Shown in pieces: positions 40,571 to 49,322 of a stretch of 64,000 bases of DNA. Under the pieces are notes generated by a model. The model was given only the letters and a program-made list of their open reading frames with translations. It was not told the origin of the DNA and made no database searches. The stretch is from JADJOY01 sp046331705 [NCBI: bacterium]. GTDB taxonomy: Bacteria > JADJOY01. Both the position numbers and the translations under genes were made by a program. The stretch lies in the NCBI GenBank assembly GCA_046331705.1, contig JAXLQJ010000026.1, forward strand, positions 1 through 64,000. The letters run 5' to 3'. Position 1 is the stretch's first letter. Each line of letters begins with the position of its first letter.

Positions 40571-41932
40571 ATGCGTACTCGAATCTCGTCCCCCATCCTC
40601 ACGATCTGCGCAACGGCGACGTTTCTCGCCTCGATCCTCGCGGCCGCACCCGCCAGCGCCGGCCCGCTCCTCGACAAGGCCATCGCCTACAGCGACAACT
40701 GGCAGGAGCGTCACGGCGTGGGCTACGGCTGCCGCGTGGAGACCGTGTGGGCGGACGAGTCCCAGACGGTGCCGGTTCGCTACGAGGACATCGGCGACGC
40801 GGTGAGCTGGACCGGTCCCTACGTCGGCGCCGAGTCGCTGCGCTGGCACGTCACGCGCGACCCACAGGCGAAGATCAACGCGCGCCGCGGCCTCGAATGC
40901 CTGCTCGCCGCCGAGGCCGTGACGTCGAAGCCCGGCTTCGTCGTGCGCAGCGTGACGCCATTCGAAGGCCCCTGGGCCGCGTACGTGGGTGATACCTGCG
41001 AGCCCACGAACAACTGCCACCCGATCACCGACGGCCCGTACGCGGGCGCCTACTGGCTGGGCAACACCAGCTCCGACACGTACATCGGCTGGTTCTACGG
41101 CATGCTGCTCACGTCCGAGTTCCTGCTCGACGAGCCCGGCGACGCGGATACGCGCGCGGCCGTGAGCGGAGCGGTCGAGCGGGTCATGGACGCGCTCATC
41201 GCCGACGACTACTTGATCGTCCTTCCCGACGGGAACCCGAGCGATACCGCGCCCGAGATCACCGGCAACGAACGGATCGCCTTCCACGAGGTCGCCGCCA
41301 GGGTGGTCGGCGGGCGCTTCGCGGACATGATGCCCGCCGTCTATCAGCGCGAGCTGTTCGCCTACCTGCTCAGCACCTGGGCGCCGTTCAACACGTACTT
41401 CCAGTACTTCGCCTACAACCTCGGCCACACCTTGCAGCACACCATCTTGCTGGCCGACTCGCCGAATCCGGACTTCGATCGCTACGTCACCCGCGAGAAC
41501 CTCTACCGCTGGGTGGCGGGCTCGCAACAGAGCTTCTTCGACTTCGTCGCGTGGGGCGAAGGAGCGGCGAGCTACACGGACGCCGACGTGGCGGCCGATC
41601 GCGCGGTGCTGAACGCCGTGCCGTATCCGCCGCGCCTGGCGATCCAGCCCACGCAGGGCGCCTACACCCCCGATCCCGTCGTCGATCTGCTGAACTTCCT
41701 CGGACCGATCATCGCCGAGCTCATCGGGTTGCCAGGCGGCTGGGACGAGATCTCGCCCAAGGCCACCGAGCCCTTCCCGCCAGGCGAGCGCTGCGTGGTT
41801 GGGTTCATGTGGGACAACAATCCCGCCAACGTCTGCGGCGGCTCGAACCCGGTCTTCGAATACGCCGGCGACGACTACCTGATCGCCTACTGGTTGGGGC
41901 GCTATTACGGCCTGCTCAGCGCGGCCGACTGA
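40571..41932 (+). CDS. secreted protein of unknown family
   Basis: The 453-residue protein has a good signal peptide (basic start, then TICATATFLASILAAAPASA, cleavage before GPLL). The mature part is rich in Trp, Tyr and Phe, with repeated short acidic-aromatic blocks such as YIGWFYGMLLTSEFLLDEPG, LLSTWAPFNTYFQYFAYN, FDFVAWGEGAASYTDAD and YLIAYWLGRYYGLLSAAD. Cys pairs (CEPTNNC; CVVG and VCGG) could form disulfides in the periplasm. The alternating helices with conserved Trp/Tyr are compatible with an alpha/alpha-toroid fold, but I recognise no family and assign no activity. It ends 15 bases before a convergent gene. Confidence 0.55.
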   Translation: MRTRISSPILTICATATFLASILAAAPASAGPLLDKAIAYSDNWQERHGVGYGCRVETVWADESQTVPVRYEDIGDAVSWTGPYVGAESLRWHVTRDPQAKINARRGLECLLAAEAVTSKPGFVVRSVTPFEGPWAAYVGDTCEPTNNCHPITDGPYAGAYWLGNTSSDTYIGWFYGMLLTSEFLLDEPGDADTRAAVSGAVERVMDALIADDYLIVLPDGNPSDTAPEITGNERIAFHEVAARVVGGRFADMMPAVYQRELFAYLLSTWAPFNTYFQYFAYNLGHTLQHTILLADSPNPDFDRYVTRENLYRWVAGSQQSFFDFVAWGEGAASYTDADVAADRAVLNAVPYPPRLAIQPTQGAYTPDPVVDLLNFLGPIIAELIGLPGGWDEISPKATEPFPPGERCVVGFMWDNNPANVCGGSNPVFEYAGDDYLIAYWLGRYYGLLSAAD

Positions 41933-41947
41933 GCGTCCACGGCGCCC

Positions 41948-42661
41948 TCACACCCAATGGGCGAGCAAGGGCTCGTCGTCGTGCTCGACGATGCGCGCGA
42001 GTTGCTCGAGCGTGCGCGCCCGTAGCTGCCGCTTCACGACGGCGTAGCCGCCGAGCGCGCTCCATCGCTCGGCCTCGGCGACGGCTTCGTCGAGGAGCGC
42101 GGCGGGCTCGACCACGCGATCGACGATCCGGTCGAGCAGCGGGGAATCGGGCGCGCCGGTCACGGACCCGAGCACGAGCAACCGCTTCTCGGCCGGCGTG
42201 AGCTCGGCGTGGACGATCTCGAGGGGCCCCGCCGGAAACGGCACGCCTGCCCTCGACTCCGTGAGCCCGAGCTTGAACTCGCCACGAGCGGCGAGTCGCC
42301 GATCGCAAGCGAGCGCCATGACGAAGGCGCCGCCGAGCGCGTGCCCGGAGATCGCGGCGATCACCGGTTTGGCCGCGCCGTAGAGCGCCAGCACCATCCG
42401 GTTGACCGTGCGCAGCATCGCGGCGCGCTTCGCAGCGTCGTAAGCCGGGACCTCGCGGGTGTCGACGCCCGCGGAGAAGACACCCGGAACACCGGTGAGA
42501 ACGATGGCCGCGCGGCTCGCGTCCGTCACGGCTTCGCTCACGGCACGCTCGATCTCCGTCGCCACCTCGAGATTGATGGCATTCACCGGGGGACGGCGGA
42601 CGCTCAGGATCCGCACCCGCCCGCGGTCCTCGACCTCGATCATCGGGCGCGGCGCGCTCAC
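41948..42661 (-). CDS. enoyl-CoA hydratase/isomerase family protein
   Basis: The 237-residue protein has crotonase-fold features: VRILSVRRPPVNAINLEVA, VFSAGVDTREVPAYD (the acyl-CoA oxyanion region), and ISGHALGGAFVMALACDRRL (second oxyanion Gly). The catalytic Glu region reads FKLGLTESRAGVPFPAG. Crotonases add water to, isomerise or otherwise process acyl-CoA, so the exact reaction is open. GTG at 42661 overlaps the upstream methyltransferase stop codon (GTGA), implying coupling. It is the last of three minus-strand genes. Confidence 0.85.
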   Translation of the reverse strand: MSAPRPMIEVEDRGRVRILSVRRPPVNAINLEVATEIERAVSEAVTDASRAAIVLTGVPGVFSAGVDTREVPAYDAAKRAAMLRTVNRMVLALYGAAKPVIAAISGHALGGAFVMALACDRRLAARGEFKLGLTESRAGVPFPAGPLEIVHAELTPAEKRLLVLGSVTGAPDSPLLDRIVDRVVEPAALLDEAVAEAERWSALGGYAVVKRQLRARTLEQLARIVEHDDEPLLAHWV

Positions 42662-43395
42662 GACGCCTCGCGCTTGATGGAGACGAGGCGCACCAGGCCA
42701 CGCGCGCCGACTTCGCGACGCACCTCGAAGCTCCGCGCCTCGAGCATCGTCGTCACGTCCTGCGGCGCGAGCCTGAGCTTCGTGTAGGCGCTCACGCGCA
42801 TCTGCCAGCCGCCGTTCGCGCGCTCGTGGAGCACGTCGTGCACCCGCACCGTGGTGGCGTGGTACTCGAGAAAGCACGTGAGGATGCGGTGGTCGTCGCT
42901 GCGCACCGGGATGAAGCGCGCCTCTTGCGCGAGCGGGATCGTGTAATCGCGAAACGAGAGCACGAACGCGCCTCCGGGAACCAGCGCCGCGGCGACCTCG
43001 TCGAACAGCCGCGCGACGGCGCTCGTGTCCAGCAGGTGCGTGAGCGTGTCGCCCATGCAGAGCACCGCGCGCGGAGGCGCCGCGAGCTGGGCCGAAAAGC
43101 CGATCAAGTCCGCGCAGACGATTCGGATGGGGAGCTCGCCGCGCAGCTCGGCGAGCGTGTCGAGCAACAGCGGCGAGCTGTCGACGGCGAGCACGCGCGC
43201 GCCGCGGCGCGCCAGCGGGATGGCGTGGGATCCGAAGCCAGCACCGAGGTCCACGACCTCGTCGTTCGGCGCGAACGGCAGCGCCAGCGCGGCGAGCTCG
43301 GCGCTGGCTGCGCGAAACGCCTCGTCCGCGCCGCCCACCATCCACATGTAGACGGGTGCCAGGAGTTGCTCGTAATGCTCGGTCACCGTCGACAT
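42658..43395 (-). CDS. class I SAM-dependent methyltransferase
   Basis: The 245-residue protein has motif I VVDLGAGFGSHAIPLARRG, motif II DSSPLLLDTL and later VLCMGDTLTHLL and VPGGAFVLSFRDY. The pattern is like ubiquinone/phosphatidylethanolamine-type methyltransferases, but the substrate cannot be named. It lies 15 bases after another methyltransferase gene and overlaps the enoyl-CoA hydratase gene, forming a probable three-gene operon. Confidence 0.85.
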   Translation of the reverse strand: MSTVTEHYEQLLAPVYMWMVGGADEAFRAASAELAALALPFAPNDEVVDLGAGFGSHAIPLARRGARVLAVDSSPLLLDTLAELRGELPIRIVCADLIGFSAQLAAPPRAVLCMGDTLTHLLDTSAVARLFDEVAAALVPGGAFVLSFRDYTIPLAQEARFIPVRSDDHRILTCFLEYHATTVRVHDVLHERANGGWQMRVSAYTKLRLAPQDVTTMLEARSFEVRREVGARGLVRLVSIKREAS

Positions 43396-43410
43396 CGGGC
43401 CTCCCTCCGC

Positions 43411-44085
43411 TCAGCGCTCCGCGGTGGACGCGAGCGGCTTCGACGCGAGGACGTAGAGGCGCCGCGTCTCGGCCTCCACCCCCGGGTACGGATCTCGCTC
43501 CACGCACTCCTCGATCCGGAAGCCCGCGGCCTCCAGATGCCCGCGCACGTCCTCGGCGCGGAACAGTCGAAACGTGACGTCGACTCGCCGCCCCCACCAC
43601 TCGGCGAGATGGATCGAGTCGCCGCCGAGGTGGACGGCGACCAGCAGCAGCCCGCCGGGCTCGAGGACGCGGCGCCATTCGCATAGCGTCGGCACGATCT
43701 CCTCGACCGGCAGGTGGATGAGCGAATAGAACGCGACGATTCCGGCCCAGGAGCCGTCGGGCACCGGCAGGTGGCGGAAGTCGCAGCAGTGGAACGCGAT
43801 GTCCGGGTTCAGGCGACGGGCAGCGTCGACCAGCGCTCCCGAAAGATCCCAGCCGGACATCGCGACGCCGCGCTGGTGCAGGTAACGTGCGACGTGGCCC
43901 GGCCCGCAGCCGAGCTCGGCCACCCGATCGCCGGCCGCGAAGCGCGCCGCGAATCGATCCAGCAACGCGCGATCGAATGGCTTGCTCGCCAGCTCGCCGC
44001 TGATGCGTCGCACGTACTCGTCGGCGACCGCATCGTAGGACGCCTCCACTTGCTCGAGCGATTCGATGACCGAGCCTCCCGCCAC
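43411..44085 (-). CDS. class I SAM-dependent methyltransferase
   Basis: The 224-residue protein has motif I VAELGCGPGHVARYLHQRG, DLSGALVDAARRLNPDIAFH and VPDGSWAGIVAFYSLIHLP, a typical methyltransferase_11/25 arrangement. I chose the GTG at 44085; a GTG at 44142 would add 19 Arg-rich residues, and neither has a clear ribosome binding site. The protein is distinct in sequence from the second methyltransferase in the same operon, so the pair is not a recent duplication. Confidence 0.82.
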   Translation of the reverse strand: MAGGSVIESLEQVEASYDAVADEYVRRISGELASKPFDRALLDRFAARFAAGDRVAELGCGPGHVARYLHQRGVAMSGWDLSGALVDAARRLNPDIAFHCCDFRHLPVPDGSWAGIVAFYSLIHLPVEEIVPTLCEWRRVLEPGGLLLVAVHLGGDSIHLAEWWGRRVDVTFRLFRAEDVRGHLEAAGFRIEECVERDPYPGVEAETRRLYVLASKPLASTAER

Positions 44086-44255
44086 GCCGTTCGCGGCCCG
44101 ACTATCCCCGGCGCTCGGCGTCCGTCGCAAGCCCCGCCGCACCCCGGACTCTACCGGTGCTCGACCACTCGGCCCAGTCCTCGAGCAGGTCGTCGAGATC
44201 GCTCTGCCGCGCGGACGATCACGGCGCGGCCCCGCGCCTGGCTATCGCCCGCCCG

Positions 44256-44660
44256 TCACGCGCTCGAATCCACGGCTGGCCCCAACAGGTTCGCATCGCG
44301 CGCCAGCACCCAGCGACCTCGCTCCCGCTTCAGGATCGAGAGCGTGTAGCCGGCGCGTGTCCGCGTCGGCCCCCCGTCGGGCGGGGTGATGACGACCGAG
44401 AGCCGCGTCCGCAGGAACGCCCAATCCCCGAGCACCTCGAGCTCCTCGATCTCGCTCGTCCCGGAGATCGTCGGCGCAGTCGCGCCCGCGGCCGCCTGCG
44501 CGGCCGCAGCGAAGCCCGCCTTCGTCATGGGCGGCTGCCCGGGCGCGAGAAACACCGCGTCCTCCGCCATCAGGCCGAGCACGCCTTCGAGGTCTCCCTG
44601 GCGCGTCAGGGTCATCCAGCTCGCCACGAGCTCACGGATCTCGCGCTCGTCGTCGTGCAT
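44256..44660 (-). CDS. SnoaL-like / DUF4440 NTF2-fold protein
   Basis: The 134-residue protein has the NTF2-like pattern EIRELVASWMTLTRQGDLEGVLGLM, AEDAVFLAPGQPPM, and a C-terminal KRERGRWVLARDANLLGP. The N-terminal helix and the acidic-aromatic mid region match SgcJ/EcaC-type members. No activity can be inferred. AAGGAG lies 10 bases before the ATG. It lies 65 bases beyond the DUF2071 gene on the same strand and may share its transcript. Confidence 0.78.
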   Translation of the reverse strand: MHDDEREIRELVASWMTLTRQGDLEGVLGLMAEDAVFLAPGQPPMTKAGFAAAAQAAAGATAPTISGTSEIEELEVLGDWAFLRTRLSVVITPPDGGPTRTRAGYTLSILKRERGRWVLARDANLLGPAVDSSA

Positions 44661-44725
44661 GCGCACACGCTCCTTCTCGACGGGGGAAATCGGACGCACT
44701 CCGTTTGGGTGCCCTCGCCGCGTGC

Positions 44726-45499
44726 TCAGCGCCCCAAGCGCACGCCGCGCCGGACGATGATCGGAGATCCTTCGGCGACGAACGCAGAGCTGGGGCGCGC
44801 GGCGAGCGCCTCGGCGAGCTCGCTGCCGTAGAGCAGCGCGACGTCGCAGTCGAGCTCGGCGTCGGCGCCACGCCAGACCCGCCACTGGGGATGCTCGACG
44901 CGGTACTCGACACAGCCACCGTCGCGCTGCGCCGCGTAGCCCCAATAGTGCTCGGTGATGAACTCCTCCTCCGACCCCGCGACCGGAAGCAGCGCTGGCC
45001 CTTCCGTCGCCACGCGCAGCCGATTCCAGCGTCCGGCCACCGACCAGCCGTACTCGACGTCGAGTGGCGCGCCCTCCCGAGCAGGCACGCTGATGCGATG
45101 CCGCATCGGCAGCGACTGGTAGTTCTCGTTGTAGAGGAGGCGCGCCGTCGTCGCGATCGCCCAGCGCGGCACCAGCTCCTTGACGAAGACCACCCCGCGA
45201 CGATCGCCGTCGGGAGCTCCCCGCCGTCGCACGTAGAAGCGTAGGTTCACTTCCTCGAAGTCGCGGTGGAACGGGATCCCCACGCCGAGCACGCGCGTGT
45301 CGAGGAACAGGAAGCCGACCATGCTCACGAAGCAGCGGCCGTCCCAGGTGTCGATCTCGGTGCCGCGTGGCGCACGGGCGCGGAGCAAGCCCGGGTCCAC
45401 CTCGTAATTGAGCATCGCGAGCCGCTCCCAGCGGGCCCGAAGGAAAACGCCCGGGAGCGCGGCGGCGGGCGGTCCGCCCGCGGACGACGAGTCGATCAT
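44726..45499 (-). CDS. DUF2071 (YqjF-type) acetoacetate decarboxylase-like protein
   Basis: The 257-residue protein matches DUF2071: FLRARWERLAMLNYEVDPGLL, then PRGTEIDTWDGRCFVSMVGF, FHRDFEEVNLRFYVRR and FITEHYWGYAAQRDGG. The fold is related to acetoacetate decarboxylase, but no catalytic Lys is confidently placed here. ATG at 45499 is preceded by GGAGGGG. A second acetoacetate-decarboxylase-like protein occurs at 52510-53298. Function is unknown. Confidence 0.85.
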   Translation of the reverse strand: MIDSSSAGGPPAAALPGVFLRARWERLAMLNYEVDPGLLRARAPRGTEIDTWDGRCFVSMVGFLFLDTRVLGVGIPFHRDFEEVNLRFYVRRRGAPDGDRRGVVFVKELVPRWAIATTARLLYNENYQSLPMRHRISVPAREGAPLDVEYGWSVAGRWNRLRVATEGPALLPVAGSEEEFITEHYWGYAAQRDGGCVEYRVEHPQWRVWRGADAELDCDVALLYGSELAEALAARPSSAFVAEGSPIIVRRGVRLGR

Positions 45500-45648
45500 G
45501 CGCCCCTCCAGCCTGCGATCGCGAGACACTCCCGGCGACGCAGGGTAAGCTCGAAACGAGTGTGCCGGTGGGGATCGCTCCTCGCGGGCCTCACCTGTCG
45601 CCGTGTGCTCGGCCGATCGAACGGACGCGCACGCGAGGAGATCGAATC

Positions 45649-46800
45649 ATGCCCAAGGGAGTCGTGGCCGTCGTCAAGACGCGACCCGAAGCGGTGCTCG
45701 AGGACACGCAAAAGGTGATGGAGCTCGGCGGCTACCGCCAGGCGCTCAAGCCGGACGCCACCACGATCCTCAAGGACAACATCTCGTGGCATTTCCCGTT
45801 CCCCGGCGCGAACACCACGCCGTGGCAGCTCGAAGGGACCATCCAGGCGCTGCGCGCCGCCGGCTATCGCGATCTCACCTGCGTCCAGAACAAGACCGTG
45901 GTCACGGACGCCTTCAAGGGTGAGGATCTCAACAAGTACGTCCCCATCTTCCGCAAATACGACATTCCCGTCCTCTTCAACTTCAAGGAAGAGGACATGA
46001 AGTGGGTGGTGGTGAAACCCGAGAAGGAAACGCGGGTGCTGCACCGCATCTACCCCGATGGCATTCGCATCCCCGATTACTTCTTCGGCAAGAACATCGT
46101 CCACCTGCCGACGGTCAAGTGCCACATCTACACCGAGACCACCGGCGCGATGAAGAACGCGTTCGGCGGGCTGCTGCACAACCACCGCCACTACACCCAT
46201 TCCTGGATCCACAAGACCCTGGTCGACCTGCTGGCCATCCAGCAGCAGATCCACGCCGGTCTGTTCGCGGTCATGGATGGGACCACGTGCGGCAATGGCC
46301 CTGGACCGCGTACGATGATCCCCGTGATCAAGGATTACATCCTGGCGTCCGAAGACCAGGTAGCGATCGACGCGGTCGCGGCCAAGATGATGGGCTTCGA
46401 CCCGATGAAGCTCGAGTACATCCGGCTCGCCCACGAGGCGGGGCTGGGGGTGGGCAAGATCGACGAGATCGAGGTGGTGGGCGCGGACATCTCGAAGGAG
46501 AGCTGGGGCTTCGTCGTGGGCGACAACGGCGCCAGCTTGATCGGCGACCTCATGTGGTTCGGCCCGCTCAAGTGGGCGCAGAAGCTCTTCTTCCACACTC
46601 CGCTGGTGTGGGCGTTCGTGTTCGGCAGCGAGGCCTACCACGACTACTACCGCTGGCCGATGAAGGACAAGAAGACCTTCGAGAAATGGTGTCGAGAGAC
46701 CCACTGGGGCCAGCTGTGGACGCGTTACCCGGACAAGCCCGGGGCGCAGCCGGTCCCCGCTCTCACCGCAGCCCCAGCCGACGGCACTTCCCAAGCGTGA
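45649..46800 (+). CDS. DUF362 family protein
   Basis: The 383-residue protein matches DUF362: VAVVKTRPEAVLEDTQKVM near the start, NISWHFPFPGANTTPW in the first half, LPTVKCHIYTETTGAMKNAF, then GTTCGNGPGPRTMIPV and LASEDQVAIDAVAAKMMGF. Family members are of uncertain function; some carry 4Fe-4S ferredoxin domains, but none is present here. GAGGAG precedes the ATG. It diverges from the DUF2071 gene. The C-terminal part has a hydrophobic aromatic stretch that is not a clear membrane span. Confidence 0.85.
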   Translation: MPKGVVAVVKTRPEAVLEDTQKVMELGGYRQALKPDATTILKDNISWHFPFPGANTTPWQLEGTIQALRAAGYRDLTCVQNKTVVTDAFKGEDLNKYVPIFRKYDIPVLFNFKEEDMKWVVVKPEKETRVLHRIYPDGIRIPDYFFGKNIVHLPTVKCHIYTETTGAMKNAFGGLLHNHRHYTHSWIHKTLVDLLAIQQQIHAGLFAVMDGTTCGNGPGPRTMIPVIKDYILASEDQVAIDAVAAKMMGFDPMKLEYIRLAHEAGLGVGKIDEIEVVGADISKESWGFVVGDNGASLIGDLMWFGPLKWAQKLFFHTPLVWAFVFGSEAYHDYYRWPMKDKKTFEKWCRETHWGQLWTRYPDKPGAQPVPALTAAPADGTSQA

Positions 46801-46930
46801 TCGTCCCCCGTCACCCCGCGACGCAGACGAGCAGCTCACGCTCGATCCTGGGTCGCTCGCATCGACGTTCCCTTCGATCCCAAGACTGCCGGCGGTCGAG
46901 AACCGCCCGCGGCATCAGCGAGGAGCCACC

Positions 46931-47290
46931 ATGGAGATTCCGCTTCAGATCACGTTCCACGAGATCGACAGCTCCGCCGCCATCGAAGGCGTGGTGCACG
47001 AGCGCACGCAGAAGCTCGCCCACTTCTACGATCGGATCCAGAACTGCCGCGTGGTGATCGAAGCGCCCAATCGGCATTCGCACAAGGAGCGCAAGGTCTT
47101 CCAGGTCCGCATCGACGTCACGGTCCCCGGCCAGGAGCTGGTGGTCAGCCACGAGCCCGGCGAGCACCAAGCGCACCAGGACATTCACGTCGCGATCCGC
47201 GATGCGTTCGGCGCGATGGAGCGCCAGGTCAAGGCGTATGCCCAGAAGCGACAGCGCGGCGCGGCGAAGGGCCAAGAGCTCGCCGTCTGA
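46931..47290 (+). CDS. hpf: ribosome hibernation promoting factor-like protein
   Basis: The 119-residue protein resembles short HPF/RaiA: LQITFHEIDSSAAIEGVVHE, then TQKLAHFYDRIQNCRVVIEA and FQVRIDVTVPGQELVVS, ending in a helical basic tail (AFGAMERQVKAYAQKRQRG). It should bind the small ribosomal subunit during starvation. The His-rich segment EPGEHQAHQDIHVAIRDAF replaces the usual ADMYAAID block in part. GAGGAG lies 5 bases before the ATG. The AI-2E-type transporter gene follows 46 bases later. Confidence 0.85.
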   Translation: MEIPLQITFHEIDSSAAIEGVVHERTQKLAHFYDRIQNCRVVIEAPNRHSHKERKVFQVRIDVTVPGQELVVSHEPGEHQAHQDIHVAIRDAFGAMERQVKAYAQKRQRGAAKGQELAV

Positions 47291-47336
47291 ACGTGATCCC
47301 GTGCTGGCGCGCACGCCGCGCCCGCAGGCCTCGCAC

Positions 47337-48431
47337 GTGACCACCGCCCCCGAGCCTCGCCGCCAGAGCGAGCGCGTTTCGTTCCTGGTGTTCCTGGCGG
47401 CGCTGCTCGTCTTCTTCGCGTACATGATGCGGGCGTTCTGGGTGCCCGCCGGCCTCGCCGCCGTGACCGTGGTGCTGTGCTCGCCGGTCTATGCGTGGAT
47501 GCTGGCGCGCTGCCGAGGACGCGCCTATCTGGCGGCCGGGCTCTCGGTGCTGGCGCTCGCGACGTTCGTGCTGTTGCCGCTCGGTGGCCTGGTGAGCGTG
47601 ATCCTCACGCAGGTGATCCGCTTCTCCCAGGGCATCGTCGAGCAGCTTCAAGGCGGACAGCTCTCGGCAGCCGTCGACGCCGTGACCGCGTGGGTTTCGG
47701 GAGTGGTGCAGCGCCTCGATGCGCTGGTGCCGGGAGACCTCACCGGCTTCGACGCCAGCCGCATCGACCTCAAGGGGCCGCTGGTCTCGGCCGGTAGCCA
47801 GATCGGCGCGACGCTCGCGCGCTTCGCGCCCCAAGCCATCGCGTCCACCGCCAACGTGGGCCTGGCCGTGGCGATCTGGCTCTTGTTCGTGTTCGTGCTC
47901 TTCGCGGAAGGAAAGCGGCTCTTCGAGTTCGCGATGGTGATCTCGCCGCTCGCGTCGGCGCACGAGCTCGCCATCGCCCAGGAAGTGCGCGAGATGATCG
48001 TCGCGAACTTCGTGGCGATCGCCGCCACCGCAGCGCTCAACGGCGTGCTCTTGGGGGCGTTGTTCTGGGCCTCGCCCCTCGAGCCGGCGGCGCTCTGGGC
48101 GCTGGTCGCGTTCGGGATGTCGTTCGTGCCGGCGCTCGGCGCTGCTGCCGTGTGGATCACCGGTGCGCTCTACCTGCTCGCCACCGGGCATTCGGGATGG
48201 GCGCTCGCGATCACGATCTTCGGCCTGGTGGTCGTGGCCCAGACCGACAACGTCGTGAAGCCGCTGCTCATGCGGGGACGCGTCAACATCCACCCGCTGC
48301 TGCTGATGCTCTCCTTGCTCGGCGGCGCCACGGCGATGGGCCCCGCCGGGCTGGTGTTCGGCCCGGTGTTCGTGGCGGTGCTGCAGGCCGCGCTGCGAAT
48401 CTACAAGCGCGAGTTCGCGACTCCCATCTGA
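47337..48431 (+). CDS. AI-2E family transporter / PerM-like permease
   Basis: The 364-residue protein has the AI-2E/UPF0118 layout of seven or eight hydrophobic spans with a central soluble domain: FLVFLAALLVFFAYMMRAFW, then LSVLALATFVLLPLGGLVSV, the amphipathic helix VIRFSQGIVEQLQGG, and C-terminal blocks FGMSFVPALGAAAVWITGAL, LVVVAQTDNVVKPLLMRGR and LLMLSLLGGATAMGPAGLVF. Members export diverse small molecules or ions, so the substrate is unknown. The GTG at 47337 has no strong ribosome binding site; GTG at 47301 is an alternative. Confidence 0.85.
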   Translation: MTTAPEPRRQSERVSFLVFLAALLVFFAYMMRAFWVPAGLAAVTVVLCSPVYAWMLARCRGRAYLAAGLSVLALATFVLLPLGGLVSVILTQVIRFSQGIVEQLQGGQLSAAVDAVTAWVSGVVQRLDALVPGDLTGFDASRIDLKGPLVSAGSQIGATLARFAPQAIASTANVGLAVAIWLLFVFVLFAEGKRLFEFAMVISPLASAHELAIAQEVREMIVANFVAIAATAALNGVLLGALFWASPLEPAALWALVAFGMSFVPALGAAAVWITGALYLLATGHSGWALAITIFGLVVVAQTDNVVKPLLMRGRVNIHPLLLMLSLLGGATAMGPAGLVFGPVFVAVLQAALRIYKREFATPI

Positions 48432-48481
48432 CGCCAGCCCCGGCGACCGCCGCTCGATCTCGGCTCCCCGAGGCTCTCGCG

Positions 48482-48517
48482 CGACGTCCCCGCGCGAACG
48501 CTCGCGCGGGGACGTCG
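48482..48517. terminator. 16-bp perfect hairpin, probable bidirectional terminator
   Basis: CGACGTCCCCGCGCGA (48482-48497) pairs perfectly with TCGCGCGGGGACGTCG (48502-48517) across a 4-base loop. It lies between the convergent permease and YceI genes, 50 bases after the permease stop codon and 24 before the YceI stop. Confidence 0.72.
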
Positions 48518-48541
48518 AGAACCACCCGGCAGGGTCCCGGC

Positions 48542-49105
48542 TCAGCTCACGACGAAGTCCCACACGATCTTGAGCTCGTCCTTGACCTTGATCACGCCGA
48601 GCGGCGCCTTGTACGGCTTGATGCCGAAGCGCGTCTGCTGGATCGCCACCTCACCGTGCACGCGCACACCGTTCGCCGCGGGCTCGAAGCTCACCGGCAG
48701 GTCCACCGCCTGCGTCTGGCCGTGCAGCGTGAGCTGCCCGTTGACCGTCGCCGTGCCCTTCCCACCCGCGCTCTTCACGTTCGACACGCCGGTGGACTTG
48801 TAGGTGATCGAGGGGAACTTCGCCCACTGGATCACGTCCTTCTCGATGTTGCCCCGAATCTCGTTCTTGTCCTTGTCGGTCAGATCACCGGGGCCCACGA
48901 TCGTGAGCGATTTCGGGTCCAGCTCGACCTCGACGGATCCAGCCGGCGGCTCGACCGAATCGAGCTGGACCTTCGCCGACCATTGCTTCACGTCGATGAC
49001 CAGGTCGTGCCCCATCTTGCTCAGCAGCCCTTCCTTGAACGTCTTCACGGTGACGGTGCCGTTGGCCGGCCCCACGGTCTTGGAACCTGCACTGATCGAG
49101 CTCAT
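48542..49105 (-). CDS. YceI-family lipid-binding protein
   Basis: The 187-residue protein has YceI signatures: SKMGHDLVIDVKQWSA near the start, FPSITYKSTGVSNVKS, GTATVNGQLTLHGQTQAVDL and the closing VIKVKDELKIVWDFVVS. YceI proteins form a lipocalin-like barrel that binds polyisoprenoid or amphiphilic lipids. The usual signal peptide is absent, so a cytoplasmic location is expected unless the start lies upstream; I find no better one. Isoprenoid-type genes lie about 3.5 kb away, but this link is only suggestive. Confidence 0.9.
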   Translation of the reverse strand: MSSISAGSKTVGPANGTVTVKTFKEGLLSKMGHDLVIDVKQWSAKVQLDSVEPPAGSVEVELDPKSLTIVGPGDLTDKDKNEIRGNIEKDVIQWAKFPSITYKSTGVSNVKSAGGKGTATVNGQLTLHGQTQAVDLPVSFEPAANGVRVHGEVAIQQTRFGIKPYKAPLGVIKVKDELKIVWDFVVS

Positions 49106-49322
49106 CGTTCGCCCTCGCCCTGAGTGGAAACCGCAGAATGTGAAGCGATCGGACGCAATCGCGCGACCGATCCACGGAGAAGGGGAAGGCTAGCCAGGCG
49201 CGCAATGCGCGCCAAGCGACGCGAAGGACCGGCGCACCGAGAGGCGCGAATGCTTCGGCGATGACCGGTCGCCCCTCTCGCTGACGACCCGCGAGGTGCT
49301 AGGCCTTCGCCTTACCCCGCCC

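Noticed and set aside
49206-49322. Hairpin after the 49323 gene (CGAGAGG / CCTCTCG)
   Set aside because: The stem is only 7 bp with a loop of about 30 bases, too weak to call a terminator.
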